From Sapria himalayana (taxonomy: Eukaryota > Streptophyta > Magnoliopsida > Malpighiales > Rafflesiaceae), in assembly GCA_029783825.1 (NCBI GenBank), contig JAREIK010000506.1, positions 1,008,502-1,072,501 on the forward strand: a stretch of DNA of 64,000 nucleotides. Direction: 5' to 3'. Shown here piece by piece: positions 1 to 11,386 of this stretch. Positions within the stretch are counted from its first letter, which is position 1, and the number at the start of each line of letters is the position of its first letter. Position numbers and translations under genes: made by a program. The notes under the pieces are model-generated. The model did not search any database. It was not told the DNA's origin and saw only the letters and a program-made list of their open reading frames with translations.

Positions 1-249
1 CTAGCTTCCTTTTGCCTGTGTTAGCCATAATGGCTAGCCTAGGCCATTGCATGGATCGGTATATCGATTATATCAGTAGAGTCGCAGTTGTAATAGTTCT
101 AAAATATAATTTTGGCCATATTTTTTTTTATATCGCACCAATCAAGTGACATTATTACAAGAAATTATAATATTTTTCAAATATCATGATTTATTTGTTA
201 TATAGTTAAAATTATAGCACATTAAACAATTTTTTGTTATGACAATTTT

Positions 250-293
250 TTTTTGCTGTTATTATGCTTCACAAAACATAATAACAGCAAAAA
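250..293. repeat. Perfect hairpin, 17-bp arms
   Basis: Arm TTTTTGCTGTTATTATG at 250-266 and its exact reverse complement at 277-293 flank a 10-nt loop. It sits at the head of a degenerate tandem repeat (units near 358 and 465). Confidence 0.85.
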
Positions 294-354
294 TAATTTT
301 TGGTCGTGGTATTATTTGACATCATGGCATAGTGTTGCTTAGAGAAAATGTCTT

Positions 355-570
355 AGTCATGACAAATTCTTTTGTTGTGGCTTTATGTTTTAAACAAGAA
401 TTATCTTAGTTATAATATTTTTGCTGATACGACCATGTGCCTTCAAGAGGATTTTTTTAAATTATTGATAACTTTTTTGCTGTGGCTTTGTATTTCTAGA
501 AATAAATTATCTCGATCGTGATATTTCTTTGCTGCTATGAATTTGTGCTCCAAAAGGAATTCAAAAAATT
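355..570. repeat. Degenerate tandem repeat, about 107 bp x 2
   Basis: Two units near 358 and 465 share the order TGA(C/T)AA, TTTTGYTGTGGCTTTRT, ATTATCT, TTTGCTG, TGTGC. A further partial match begins near 238. It is probably transposon-derived; no coding potential. Confidence 0.55.
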
Positions 571-1984
571 GATAAAGTTGTGATCTAAATCTAAAGTTGT
601 GATATCCAACTTGAAATGCTGCACATTAAAGACAAGAACATGGTAATTCTAAGGTGGCATAAATTTTAATTTCTAATTAGGAATAAATTAAAGTCGAATT
701 CAAGCAAATATTGATTAGAAATTAAATTTGATATTTATGTAATCACGCTAGCATTAAACATCTTGTATTAATTCTCTGTCAATGTGAGATTAAATAAAAA
801 TCTAGGATTGATTTATGTATATGTGTATGATGATTATGTTTGTATAATATTTTATTATGAAAATATTATATTTTGAATATTGATTGATATAGATGTTAAT
901 TAGATATTTAGAATATAGATTTAAGATCCCACTATAATATATATTTATGCATGATAGACAAATAGACAATGACATGTAAGCCATGGGATACTCATGAGAT
1001 TCGATCCGAAGGAAGTGACAACCCTATGACTCTTATTCTATGAGATCAATTTTTATGTGGAAATTTTAAATTTATATAAATTTAATTAATGTGAGTATAG
1101 TAATTTCAAAGTTGAAAATATAAATAAATTTATGATTATTTTATTATGTATATTTTATAAGAAATGACCTTCAAATGAGATGTGGATTATGTATAACATC
1201 TAACTTATGAGTTTTATTAAAATGTGAGTCGTGTGTTGTTCTGTAATAATAAGTGACATGTAAGTCACGCGACACATAGAAATGGATGTATTTTATAAGA
1301 TGGTGATATTCCTATAAATTATTTATTTTTGTATCACTTACATAAATAAAATCTATAGGAAAATATATGTTAATTGATGTGAGTATGATATTTAAAAAAT
1401 TAAAGTTTACAACATAATTATTATTATTTCATATAATATTTATTATGACAATTGAAGTTAAAATAAAAATGCATAATCAAGATAATTGTCATAAATAGTT
1501 AAGTATTATCTAAAAAAGTAAAATGTGGATAACTTTTGAACAAAGTTAGTGTGATTTTGGTAGTAAAATACTGAAGACAGTTATAAAAGAATCATCTTTG
1601 ATAATAAAAATTTGAGATTGATAATTACTTTGCATGCTAAGTGAGCTAAGGGAAAATCCACATCAAGTTTACTTTTTGTTTGATATTTACCATAACATTA
1701 TCATAATATTAAAGACATTTCATCATACATAATGAAGTGAGTTAATCCTTGATTTTAAGTATTTATTTGAGATTCAAGTTTATTTTCTTAACTTAAACAA
1801 TAATTAGTTCACTATTAATTTGTTAAATTGCTCAGATAATTTATATGAGATTGATATCTGAACTTATATTTACTTTATTAATTGTATGACTCTTATATTA
1901 GTGGATCTCTATTATTAACAAAATTAATTGTTCATAATCTTTTAGTGTTGTGTCATTAATAATAAGTTTTGATATTGTAAAAAA
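571..1984. other. AT-rich stretch, no gene seen
   Basis: Very AT-rich with no open frame of coding character. It may include the eroded 5' LTR of the retrotransposon whose leader begins near 1990, but I cannot align it with the LTR sequences further right. Confidence 0.5.
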
Positions 1985-4900
1985 GTTGCAATAAGTTTTT
2001 AGCATTTTGTTGAGAATTATTTTAGTTTGATTGGTCAACTACTTAATTTGAGTAACATAATTATCTTTGAAATATGATAATTCTGTTTCTAGTTGATTGG
2101 TTAATTTTTTTTTGTCTAATGTTTGTATTTTATTTATTTATTTTTTCTCTTTTATTGTTTTATAGTCATCAACTCATCATATCTTACAAGTCAAAAATCT
2201 GAGACTGAGATAATACTAATGAATCTACATATTATTAGAACAAGAAAAAACATTTTGAGACTGAAAGCTAAGCGAGAAAATATTGAGGATAATGATAATA
2301 ATGGAAATAACTAAGTGGGTGCAGAACAAGCTATATGGCAACTCTTTCTCTATCAAATCTTATGTGATCATTAAAGATCAACATTGATAAATAACTACTC
2401 TGAGATTCAGATGCACATGATACATGTGAATTATTTTAAGTTATAATCTAGTTTTATAACTAAGTTGTAATAATATTAGTAAGATAGATGATTTTTAGAT
2501 GACTTGAATATTTATGTCATGTTATTCTTGGAGTTGTGCTACATCGTGAAAATAATTAGCCTAAATATAGTAAAGTTGAGTTCTCATTTTTTTTGAGAGA
2601 GAAGGCCATGAGCTTGCCAAGTATTTATATATTAAATCTTATTATATCCTCATTTTTGTAAGCATTTCACATACAATAGAAAATCTTATTATTTGATGCT
2701 TGTGATTGATTCAACGATTTATTAAAGAGATGCTCACAATATGAAATTGAATTATGATTCAAAATTCAAATTTTTTATAATGAATTGAACTATATGATGA
2801 GGTATATAATCGATATAGTTTTGATAATTCTATTATGAATAAGTTACCTGATGAGACTAATTTTTTATATGAAAAATTAGCCAAAAATAATTATTAAATT
2901 TCAAACGAAAGAGCATTTGGAAATTAGCAAGCTGAAGTATTTTAGTTGGATATACTGATGGTGATAGAGGCTAAGCTTGATGTACTTTTCAATATATTTA
3001 GAGCCAAAGAATATACAACAGAACATGAGACAATGTCATAAGAATTTTGAAAGCTACTCAATGAAATACTAAATGCAAAAAGCTTTGAGTCTCAATTATA
3101 ATCATACGAATAGAGTAGTAAAGTCATTATTCAAAAATAACATTCTTGTGTTATTCACAAAGACAAAGAGATGGAATGATATATAAGAAAATTAGATGAA
3201 ACAGATGAAAGTATGGTTTAATTATATGAACGTAATAATGAAGATTATTAAGAATTAACTTGGGTAATTAGTATTATTGATAAAAAAAAGAGAGTCAATT
3301 GATTATCAAGTGATACTGAGACAAATCAAAAGAGATGTATGTTCTCGACAAATAATAAAAAAAGCAAAAGACAAAAGAGAAATACAAAGTGGATATTGGT
3401 GCAAAAAATAAAATTATGACTACCAATTTTACTACTTTATTTAAAGTTATGCTGCTCATTTCTGTGATTTCCGATGCCACAACATTTCCCAAAGATGCAA
3501 TACTACCTGAACTCATTGTCCAAATCATAACACCAATTATCACACTTGAAGAAGTGGATTTTGAGGAGATGCAAATTAACCAAAATAACAAATAAAAGGA
3601 TGATATGTTAGAGAACAATTATACATATGGTAAGCAAATTCTTTGATGCCATTTTTTTTTGCAGTGATTTAAAAAAGAAAAGTTGGATGAACAATTTGAG
3701 AAATTTATCAGTATTTTTATGAAATTAGAAGTTATCATTCTTTTCACTGGAGCTTTATTTAAGATGTATTACTCCATAAAGTTTATGAAAGATATAATGA
3801 GTAGTAAGAAAAAATTAGAGACGTATATAATGATGAGCATGATAAAGAATTATAACTTGATCTTTAAGCATGTATTTTGAGAAAGCTCAAAGATTTGCAT
3901 AGTTTTATAATTCTTTGTATTATTAGTGAGCATACTTTTAGGAAAGTATTTTGTGATATCAGAGTTGGTTTCAACTTGATGCCAGTATTCATAGTGTGAA
4001 GGTTGTGTCTTGGTGAAAATATTCACAACTTATTTTTTTTGTGATTAATTAAGTTTTTGAGGGAATTATTGAAGATGTGTTAGTTTAAGTTAGAAAGTTT
4101 TTTCTCCCAGTTGATTTTGTTGTGTTAGATAGGAAGGAAAATCAGTATGCCGTGTTGATTTGTGATGATCATTCTTGGTGACTGAATAAATATTGATTGA
4201 CATGAAAAGAATGAATTTATACTTTGCGTAGAAGAAAAATAAGTAAAATAAAACATGTATAAAAATTTATAACTTTTAGGTGATGAAGAGGAAAATTATT
4301 TGAAAATAGTTAGTCTCATATGCACAACAAAAAGACAAGACTTTAATTTTAGATGAAAAGATTTCTTAGATGATTGCTAGTCCGAAGAAGAAAAAACTTA
4401 TGAACAAGAAGGAATTTTGGAAGTTGAAAAGATTGCATTGGATTTAAATGAAGAAAATTATTATGTAGTTATGATATTTTTTAAAGTTCTGCAAAAAGAA
4501 GAATCAAAGGTAAGTTGCTTTAAAGATGCAAAGAAGATGCTGAAATGATAAAATTCTTAAGTGGTGAACATAAAATTTATATATGGGAAAATTTATTGCT
4601 GACTATCATTGTATGAATTTACATTGTTGATATCACGATTATCAATGTATTAGGAGAAAAAGGCAAAGTGGAGACCACTATCATTGAATATTAGAAGGAA
4701 AAAAAAATTGAAGTTGTGTCGAAAGAAGTGATGATTTATATGTAAGTTGTGATTATTTAAGTGAGATTGATGAAGGAAAAAGTTACTCCAGGTCACAGGA
4801 TAAAAAGTTGCAGATGTGATGAAATAGAAGCTGAATTGTGACTTATTCTATATTCATGACACAATTGTTTTAGAGAGTAAATGTTGATGTCGCAATTTCA

Positions 4901-5450
4901 CAAAAATGCATGACATTAGTGAAGGTGATCATACTCAATGATGTAATGATTATTAATAAAATCATGATATTTGTCAAATAATATTCCAAAGGAAGAGACA
5001 GATAGATGATCCAATGTTTAATGAGAAGTTCGGAAGACACGTTGAGTAGAAAGATTATATGGAGAAGATAACATGAAGTGTTGGAGTTATCAATTAAAAT
5101 AGAGATTAAAAAATTAGTATAGCTAAGGATTTTAAATACAATATTAGTTGGAAGACAACTTAGATTTATTTTTGTGCTGTGTGTTGTAAATTTTTTTTTT
5201 CATTTTTATGTGTACATTCTACTCAAAAACTTGTAAATATATCAAATGAAGTCATGATACTCAAATCTAGTCGTGACTTTTTTACACGACAAACGAAGTC
5301 TTAGAACTCAAATCCAATAATGAATATGTTTTTAAATAAAAGTTGCTACCAAGTACAAAGTCATTATTATTTATTGTCAGCTGTGATTGGAACCCTTACT
5401 CTATAAAATTTTACAATCCAAATTTTTTTAATAATTTTTCTTCTTCCATT
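1985..5450 (+). mobile_element. Athila-like Ty3/gypsy remnant, copy A (GAG-protease)
   Basis: The leader near 1998 (TTTTTAGCATTTTGTTGAGAA) is a decayed form of the Athila/Tat 'TTTTTGGCGCCGTTGCCGG' post-PBS signature, followed by TTGATTGGTCAAC as in copies C and D. GAG words survive near 2525-2620. A retropepsin-like stretch near 3900-4050 reads CDIRVGFNLMPVF where family members have CDLGASINLMPLS. At 5147-5160 lies a decayed form of the 'TTGGGAGGCAACCCA' block seen near the end of the internal region in such elements, then a U3-like region with a TATA box at 5401. All frames are broken. Only about 1 kb separates protease from that block, too little for RT and integrase. Confidence 0.7.
5401..5408 (+). 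promoter_or_regulatory. Putative LTR TATA box, copy A
   Basis: CTATAAAA preceded by TTA, with GTCATGAT and GTCGTGAC words about 130-160 bp upstream and a T/C-rich leader downstream, as in copies B and C. Confidence 0.5.
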
Positions 5451-5499
5451 GTCGATGAAACTTGTCGTGATGTATGTTTTTGAAAATTTGAAGTTACTT

Positions 5500-5660
5500 A
5501 TATGAGCCTTGAGGCCTCATAGTTGGAACAAGTAAGACCTCGTCCTAATAGTATGAATATAATGATTGATAAAGATACCTTGGGGTATCTTTTTGACATT
5601 CTTGGGGGTTAGACTCATGTCCACAAGGTTATGCAGCTTGCTAATTTTTCATTTGAAATA
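5500..5660. repeat. Dispersed repeat, family 2 (copy 1)
   Basis: GAGCCTTGAGGCC, GTAAGACCTCGTCCTAAT, TATGAATATAATGATTGATAA and a GGTTAGACTCATGTCC block recur in the same order near 12270-12375 and 40610-40790. The last block resembles an inverted tRNA-type B box, so a SINE or tRNA-related repeat is likely. Confidence 0.55.
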
Positions 5661-8600
5661 CTATACCGTTGATAAACTTCTCATGAAGTTACGTGTTAGC
5701 AAGATGAGCCTAGTGTGAGTGTTTCACAATACATGAGATATGAGTTTTTCTAAAAAAGAGAGATAAAAGTTGAGAACTGATGATCTCAACCTAAAAGTAT
5801 ATACTAGATGAATATTTTTATTGTCTTTTGTATGCATGGCTACTTCCACATTAACTAATTCAATTCAGAGTAGTGACTTGAACTTTTTTATTGTTCTATG
5901 GAAGGATCAAAAGATGTCTTCTACTTAGTATTGATTAGTACATGTAATCTCTTACTCATTTTAGTTTTATTTCATATCTTGACAAGAACCATAATATGTT
6001 TTTTGAGATACATAGTTCTCAAATATGATGATAAATTATATTAAATGAATTAAGTACAATTACTTACAATCATATATGAGATATTGTTCAAATTTTTAGG
6101 TAAGCTTGTATGGATGCAAGCAAGTGAGCACAATGAAGATTGGACTTGAAGGGAAGGTTGAATGACTTAAGGCTAGGTTGGCAGTTTGAGGATTTACACA
6201 TACTAGTGATATAAATTATTAAAATATATCTTTCTGTGGCCAAAATAATTTTTATTAGGTTGTCTTATATTGTTGCTTTCTCATAGGTGAAATGTGAGAT
6301 GTATATTAATTGAAGGTGAGAAATATACTCCATGGTTATCTTGAGGAGGTGTTTATGTAGTAGATATCAGGTTTGATTATTTCATGAAGAACAAACATGA
6401 TTTGAATCAATCTCCTAGGATATAATTTAATAGGTTTTCTAAGGTGCTCATCACTATTGGTCTTAAGAGATGTATGTTTGATTATTCTTGTTCTTATTGA
6501 TGCGAGTCAGGACGATAATATGTGATGCTAATACTTTATGTTATTGATATTCTAATTATAAGACTTGATTAATTGATTATATTTTAATTAAATTTTATTT
6601 ATAGATTGTGTTTTAAATAAAAAATGAGATGTCATAAATTTTTTTTAGGCTTTGAGATTGTATACTCATTAAATGTTATTTTTTATTTCTTAGAGAATAT
6701 ATACTTTAAATATTTGTTTGCACTATGTATGGTAGAATGTGCATCAGTTGACTCGTTACTTGATTTAAATGTAGATTTATTCATATATACTGGTTCATAT
6801 ATACTGGTTCTCCAATTGACTCTTTTTTGTCCAATTGATCGGGTTGAAGGAAAAATAATAATCAACCAGAGCAAGGCAGGTTGATTGGATTTATGTCCAA
6901 TCCAACCCGTAGCCCGTTGCAACCCAATCTACCTCAACCCAATAATAATTAGATTGGGTTAGGTTGGGCAATTGGCAGGGCATCAAATTGGGCTTAAATT
7001 CAACTATTAAATTTAAACATTGTTCCTCAAGTTGGAGTTACACCTAAATGTTATTTTGATACTTTTAAATGAAATTCATAATATTCCTAATTATTAAATT
7101 TTAAACTCTGTAAAAATATCAAATTATTTTAAAAAAATAACATAAATTAATTCCTAAGTAACAAAAATTAAATTCAAACTTTTTAAATCAAATTATAATT
7201 AATAAACTCAATAAAAATTTTCAATTTAATATAATTAAAATTTGTCTCATTACATTTCTCTTTCAAAGTTAGCTTAATATCTTCATCATTTCAAAGTTTT
7301 AATCTATAATAAACACATTACAACATTGCAAATAATCATATATATAAAGATATACATATAATTAAAACATAGTTTGATTACCACTAAAATCAATTAAGAT
7401 ATAAAATCTTCATGCATCATAATTAGAAACTATAATATATTTCGTATCTAAAAGATTATAAAAAAATGAAGTATTAAAATATTTAAAAATTTCATTTAAT
7501 TAAGTTAATGAATGCAAATAATACAATTGAATATTAAATTATTAAATTAAAATGTCAGCAGATATCAAAACTTTCTTCATAAGCACGGTCGCAAATATTT
7601 AATGGACGTGGGATTGTGCTTAGCAAATTTTGAGAGCAAATCAAAGCTTCCAGCATTTTTAGAGTAAGTGAAAATCTAAAATATGTCCTCCAATGCTAAA
7701 ATTGATTTGGAAGCTATTGTAGACAATTAGATAACAAATATATCTAGACCCATAAATGATAAAATCTTAAATTTTATGAAATTCAATTTCTACCAAGACA
7801 ACAAAATTAAACAATTGGTTATTGCAATCGTCAGTAGGTTTCATTAAATATTTAGTAATCTCATTTTTTAATTTTGATGTATTATTCACTATCTTTTTCT
7901 TATACTCAAATATTAAATCATTTTTTTCATTGTTATCTCTCATAATTCTCAAAATTGGTTTCTTTGATATTCTTGGAAGATTTACTGTCTGCTATTGATG
8001 TATCATTTGAAACATAAAATGCAAATAGTTGACCCAAATCTTCACACACATTTCTTGAATAAAGTTTACCAAAGCTAAAAATCATATAATTTAGATTGTA
8101 CTTAGGGTGAAAGACAACAACAACAAACAACAAATTATTAATATTATCAATTGTCCCTCAATACTTTTAGCATTTCAACTTCATATTTTTAGCAATGGTA
8201 CTTAAAATTCTATTTTTTTTCAAAACATACTTTAATTATTGCTGAATTTTACAAAACAACAAATGAGACGTCACATGCAAAAAATCACTGAATTTCAAAG
8301 AAATAAAATAAATTCTTTAAAAATTTTAGAAATAAATATAACATCATTTCAATCATTTTTTGTTGGAGTTTTATTATTAAAATTATATAGGTGATAACTA
8401 TCCTTTTTTTCCATCATATCAAAAACTTTTTGAAACGTAATTGTACTTTCTAACATTAGATGGAAGGAATTACATCTGGTTGGTACATCCAAAGATAAAT
8501 GTTTTATACCGTATATTTTTTTTTCTCAATGCATGCTTAAAACTTGACTAACCTTGATGGTGAGGATCTAACATACCTCACAGAGCGCCAAATGAGAAAT

Positions 8601-8939
8601 TGTCTTGAAGATTAATTTTCATAAAAAGGTTGATTGGCTTAATGCCTAGTTGACGACTAAAAATTTTATACAAATATACAAAATTAGTTCTTAAGATACA
8701 TTTTGTTCTAGTAGCCAAAATAGCTTAGGTAATGATCATATTATCTTGAGTAGCTTCTCATAATTAATTTGCTTATCTTTTATTATAAGAAATATATTTT
8801 TTCATGTAGATTCATATGAGAAGATATAAGCTACTTAATCATCTAGTTTCTGAGCATAAATGATGATTAATTTAGTATATAGATTGCATAATCAATTTTT
8901 AAGAGTTTGATAATCAAATTTTTAATGCCAAAATTCTTT
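5661..8939. other. AT-rich intergenic or intronic DNA, no gene seen
   Basis: No reading frame has coding character. Near 6890-6980 is a richer patch of repeated CAACCCAA/TTGGGTT words in both orientations (CCCAATCTACCTCAACCC and TTGGGTTAGGTTGGGC), suggesting a hAT-like inverted-repeat remnant. If the RLT 5' exons lie upstream of the window, this stretch is intronic. Confidence 0.5.
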
Positions 8940-9660
8940 GTTTTGTATATTACGTTTATAATTTATTTATATTTATTTATTGAATTTTGCATGTCATTAT
9001 TTTTTAATTTGTTTGTGATTTAGTGTAGATTATACGTATATATGAATGTATTTTATTAATGATAATAAATGACAGTTTGTGTAGATTCCTATGTTTATAA
9101 TTTATTTTTTTAAAAAAAATTTATTGAATCTTGCATGTCATTATATTTTAATTTGTTTGAGTTTGTGTAGATCTCTATGTATATAAGGAATATATCTTAT
9201 TAATGATAATAATTGATAGTTTGTGTATATTCTTATGTTTATAATTTATTTTTTTAAAAAAATATTATTGAATCTTCCATGTCATTATATTAATTTATTT
9301 GTGAGTTTGTGTAGATCCTTACGTATATATGAATGTATTTTATAAATGATAATAATTGACAGTTTGTGTAGATTCCTATGTTTATAATTTACTTTTTTAA
9401 AATTTATTGAATCTTCCATGTCATTATATTTTAATTTTGTTTGTGTTTGTGTAGATTCCTACGTATATAAGGAATATATCTTATTAATGATAATAATTGA
9501 TAGTTTGGTTAGATTCCTATGTTTATAATTTATTTTTTTAAAATTTATTGAATCTTGCATGTCATTATATTAATTTGTGTGAGTTTGTATAGATCCCTAC
9601 GTATATAAGGAATATATCTTATTAATGATAATAAGTGAGTTTGTATAAATAATAATATTA
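8940..9660. repeat. Satellite-like tandem array, 141-144 bp, five units
   Basis: The anchor TTATTGAAT(C/T)TT(G/C)CATGTC occurs at 8977, 9121, 9265, 9404 and 9545, spaced 144, 144, 139 and 141 bp. Units alternate between an ATATATGAATGTATTTT form (1 and 3) and an ATATAAGGAATATATCTT form (2, 4, 5). Confidence 0.9.
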
Positions 9661-10984
9661 TTACTGAATACGATAAGAAATGAATTATTTTACTCAAAAA
9701 AAAAACCTTTAGATCAATTTTAGATATAGGATCTCAATAGATTCGTATATTTCATTAAAATTGAGTATATATATTATTGTTGATGAATGATTTTATTTGA
9801 ATTGAAATATGTAATTGGTTGATTTTATAGTCAACTCATATTTTTATTTACTCTATCATATATAAGATAATTATAATCAAACTTAACTGTATAATAATTA
9901 TAAAATTATATGTATTATATTATTGTTAATATAATTGATTATTTCTTAAATTTTTCATATTAGATTCGCATGAATATTATTATTTGCATATTTTAATATG
10001 AAAAAAATATTTTTAGAACTTGTTATTTAATTTTTTGTAATTATTTTATCATGATTAATAATTTATTTTAAATTTCAGTTAGATATTTGCTTGCAACTTT
10101 AAGTTATTGAGATAATGTTAGAACTTGTTTGGAATATAATTTTTATTTTAGAATCATGAAAGGTAATTATTGTTTATTGATCAAATATATAATCAAAATA
10201 TAATTTTATGAGTATAACTACATTATAAGATTTTATTATTTGTTTATATGCCTTAGCTTTACTATAATAATCAAGCAACTATATATCTAATTTTTATTCT
10301 AATTTTTTAGGAGTAGATGAAAATATAGAAATAAATTATAATATTATTAGAAAAAAATACATGATGGATCGAATACTACATTTTGTATACCTTTCATAAA
10401 TAACCATGCATATAAGTTCATGAAGGATTTTAGAGAATTTATATATTTTTTTTGTCAATTTAAGTTGAATATTTTACTTAGTTACTCATTATTTTTTGAG
10501 AGTGAAATTGCATAAATATTAATATATCGTATCTCATAAGATTATCAAATTAAAAGTATTTGAGCGAAAATAATATTGAAAGTATTGATCATCTGCAAAA
10601 TATTTTTATTTTGTGTATGTATGTGTGTCTTTATATATATATATTGAAGGTTATGACTTGACGCGATGACAAATGTCTTTGTCTAAAGGTGGTAGGTATC
10701 AAATTCAAAATTTATTAGATGCTCTTTAATTTTTAGGGTTGAGGTTGTTGAGATATTAATCTTTTTTAAGACTATGTGCTAAAAGTTACAATCTTGTGCA
10801 CTATATATGATCTTCTCCATCTTCACTCATTATTTATCGAATGGTGTGTATTGAGATTTTTTATTTTGTTTATATATTTTCTTGCTTGTATTGTTATTCC
10901 TATTTAACGTGTATTCAATTTGTTCGGTATATATGTATTGTTTTTGCATATTCATTGACACTTGAAATTGAAAATGTTTGTTAG
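9661..10984. other. AT-rich DNA upstream of first visible RLT exon
   Basis: No exon-like segment seen. A weak SINE-like copy lies at about 10645-10805. The final bases form the acceptor of the first visible RLT exon, so this is intron unless the gene is truncated. Confidence 0.5.
10645..10805 (+). repeat. SINE-like repeat, copy a (weak)
   Basis: Contains GGTGGTAGGTATCAAATTCA, GAGGTTGTTGAGATATTAAT and a CTTGTGCAC tail, in the same order as the copies at 12690-13090 and 39830-40020. Confidence 0.45.
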
Positions 10985-11386
10985 GCATATGGGAGGGATC
11001 TAGATGAACATCAAATTTTTCAAAATCAATTTGGACAAATTGTTCAAGCTTCCCATTGTAAGCCACATGCTGATACTTTCAAGGGAAAAACCTCATTTCT
11101 CCATCGAGATGATCCATTGCTTATCCTTCATGATGCCCCAGAACCAATTGTACATGGGCAGGTTTTATCTGAACAGGAAAAGAAAGGCTGTGTTTTTTCC
11201 CCTCCAACTAGAAATGATATCTTTCTTCAGAGACACAATGCTCCGTCAAGCAACAGGCTAGCCACTCAGTCTTGTGGGCAGCCAATTGTGGGGCCACAAA
11301 ATACATGTATATTTTCTGACGCACTTGTATCATCTGTTCAGACTGACCAACGAATGGAAAAGAAGCGAAAAGTGCTTAAACCCAAT
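10985..11386 (+). CDS. RLT1/2: RLT exon (first one visible)
   Basis: 134 codons starting AYGRDLDEHQ after a TTGTTAG acceptor and ending MEKKRKVLKPN before GTGAGA. This is the variable linker between homeobox and coiled coil, ending in a basic KKRK patch that matches the family's 'RKRKSDEAR' junction. The phase-0 acceptor means coding sequence must exist upstream. The donor is placed by homology; the frame stays open for another 78 nt before a stop. Confidence 0.85.
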
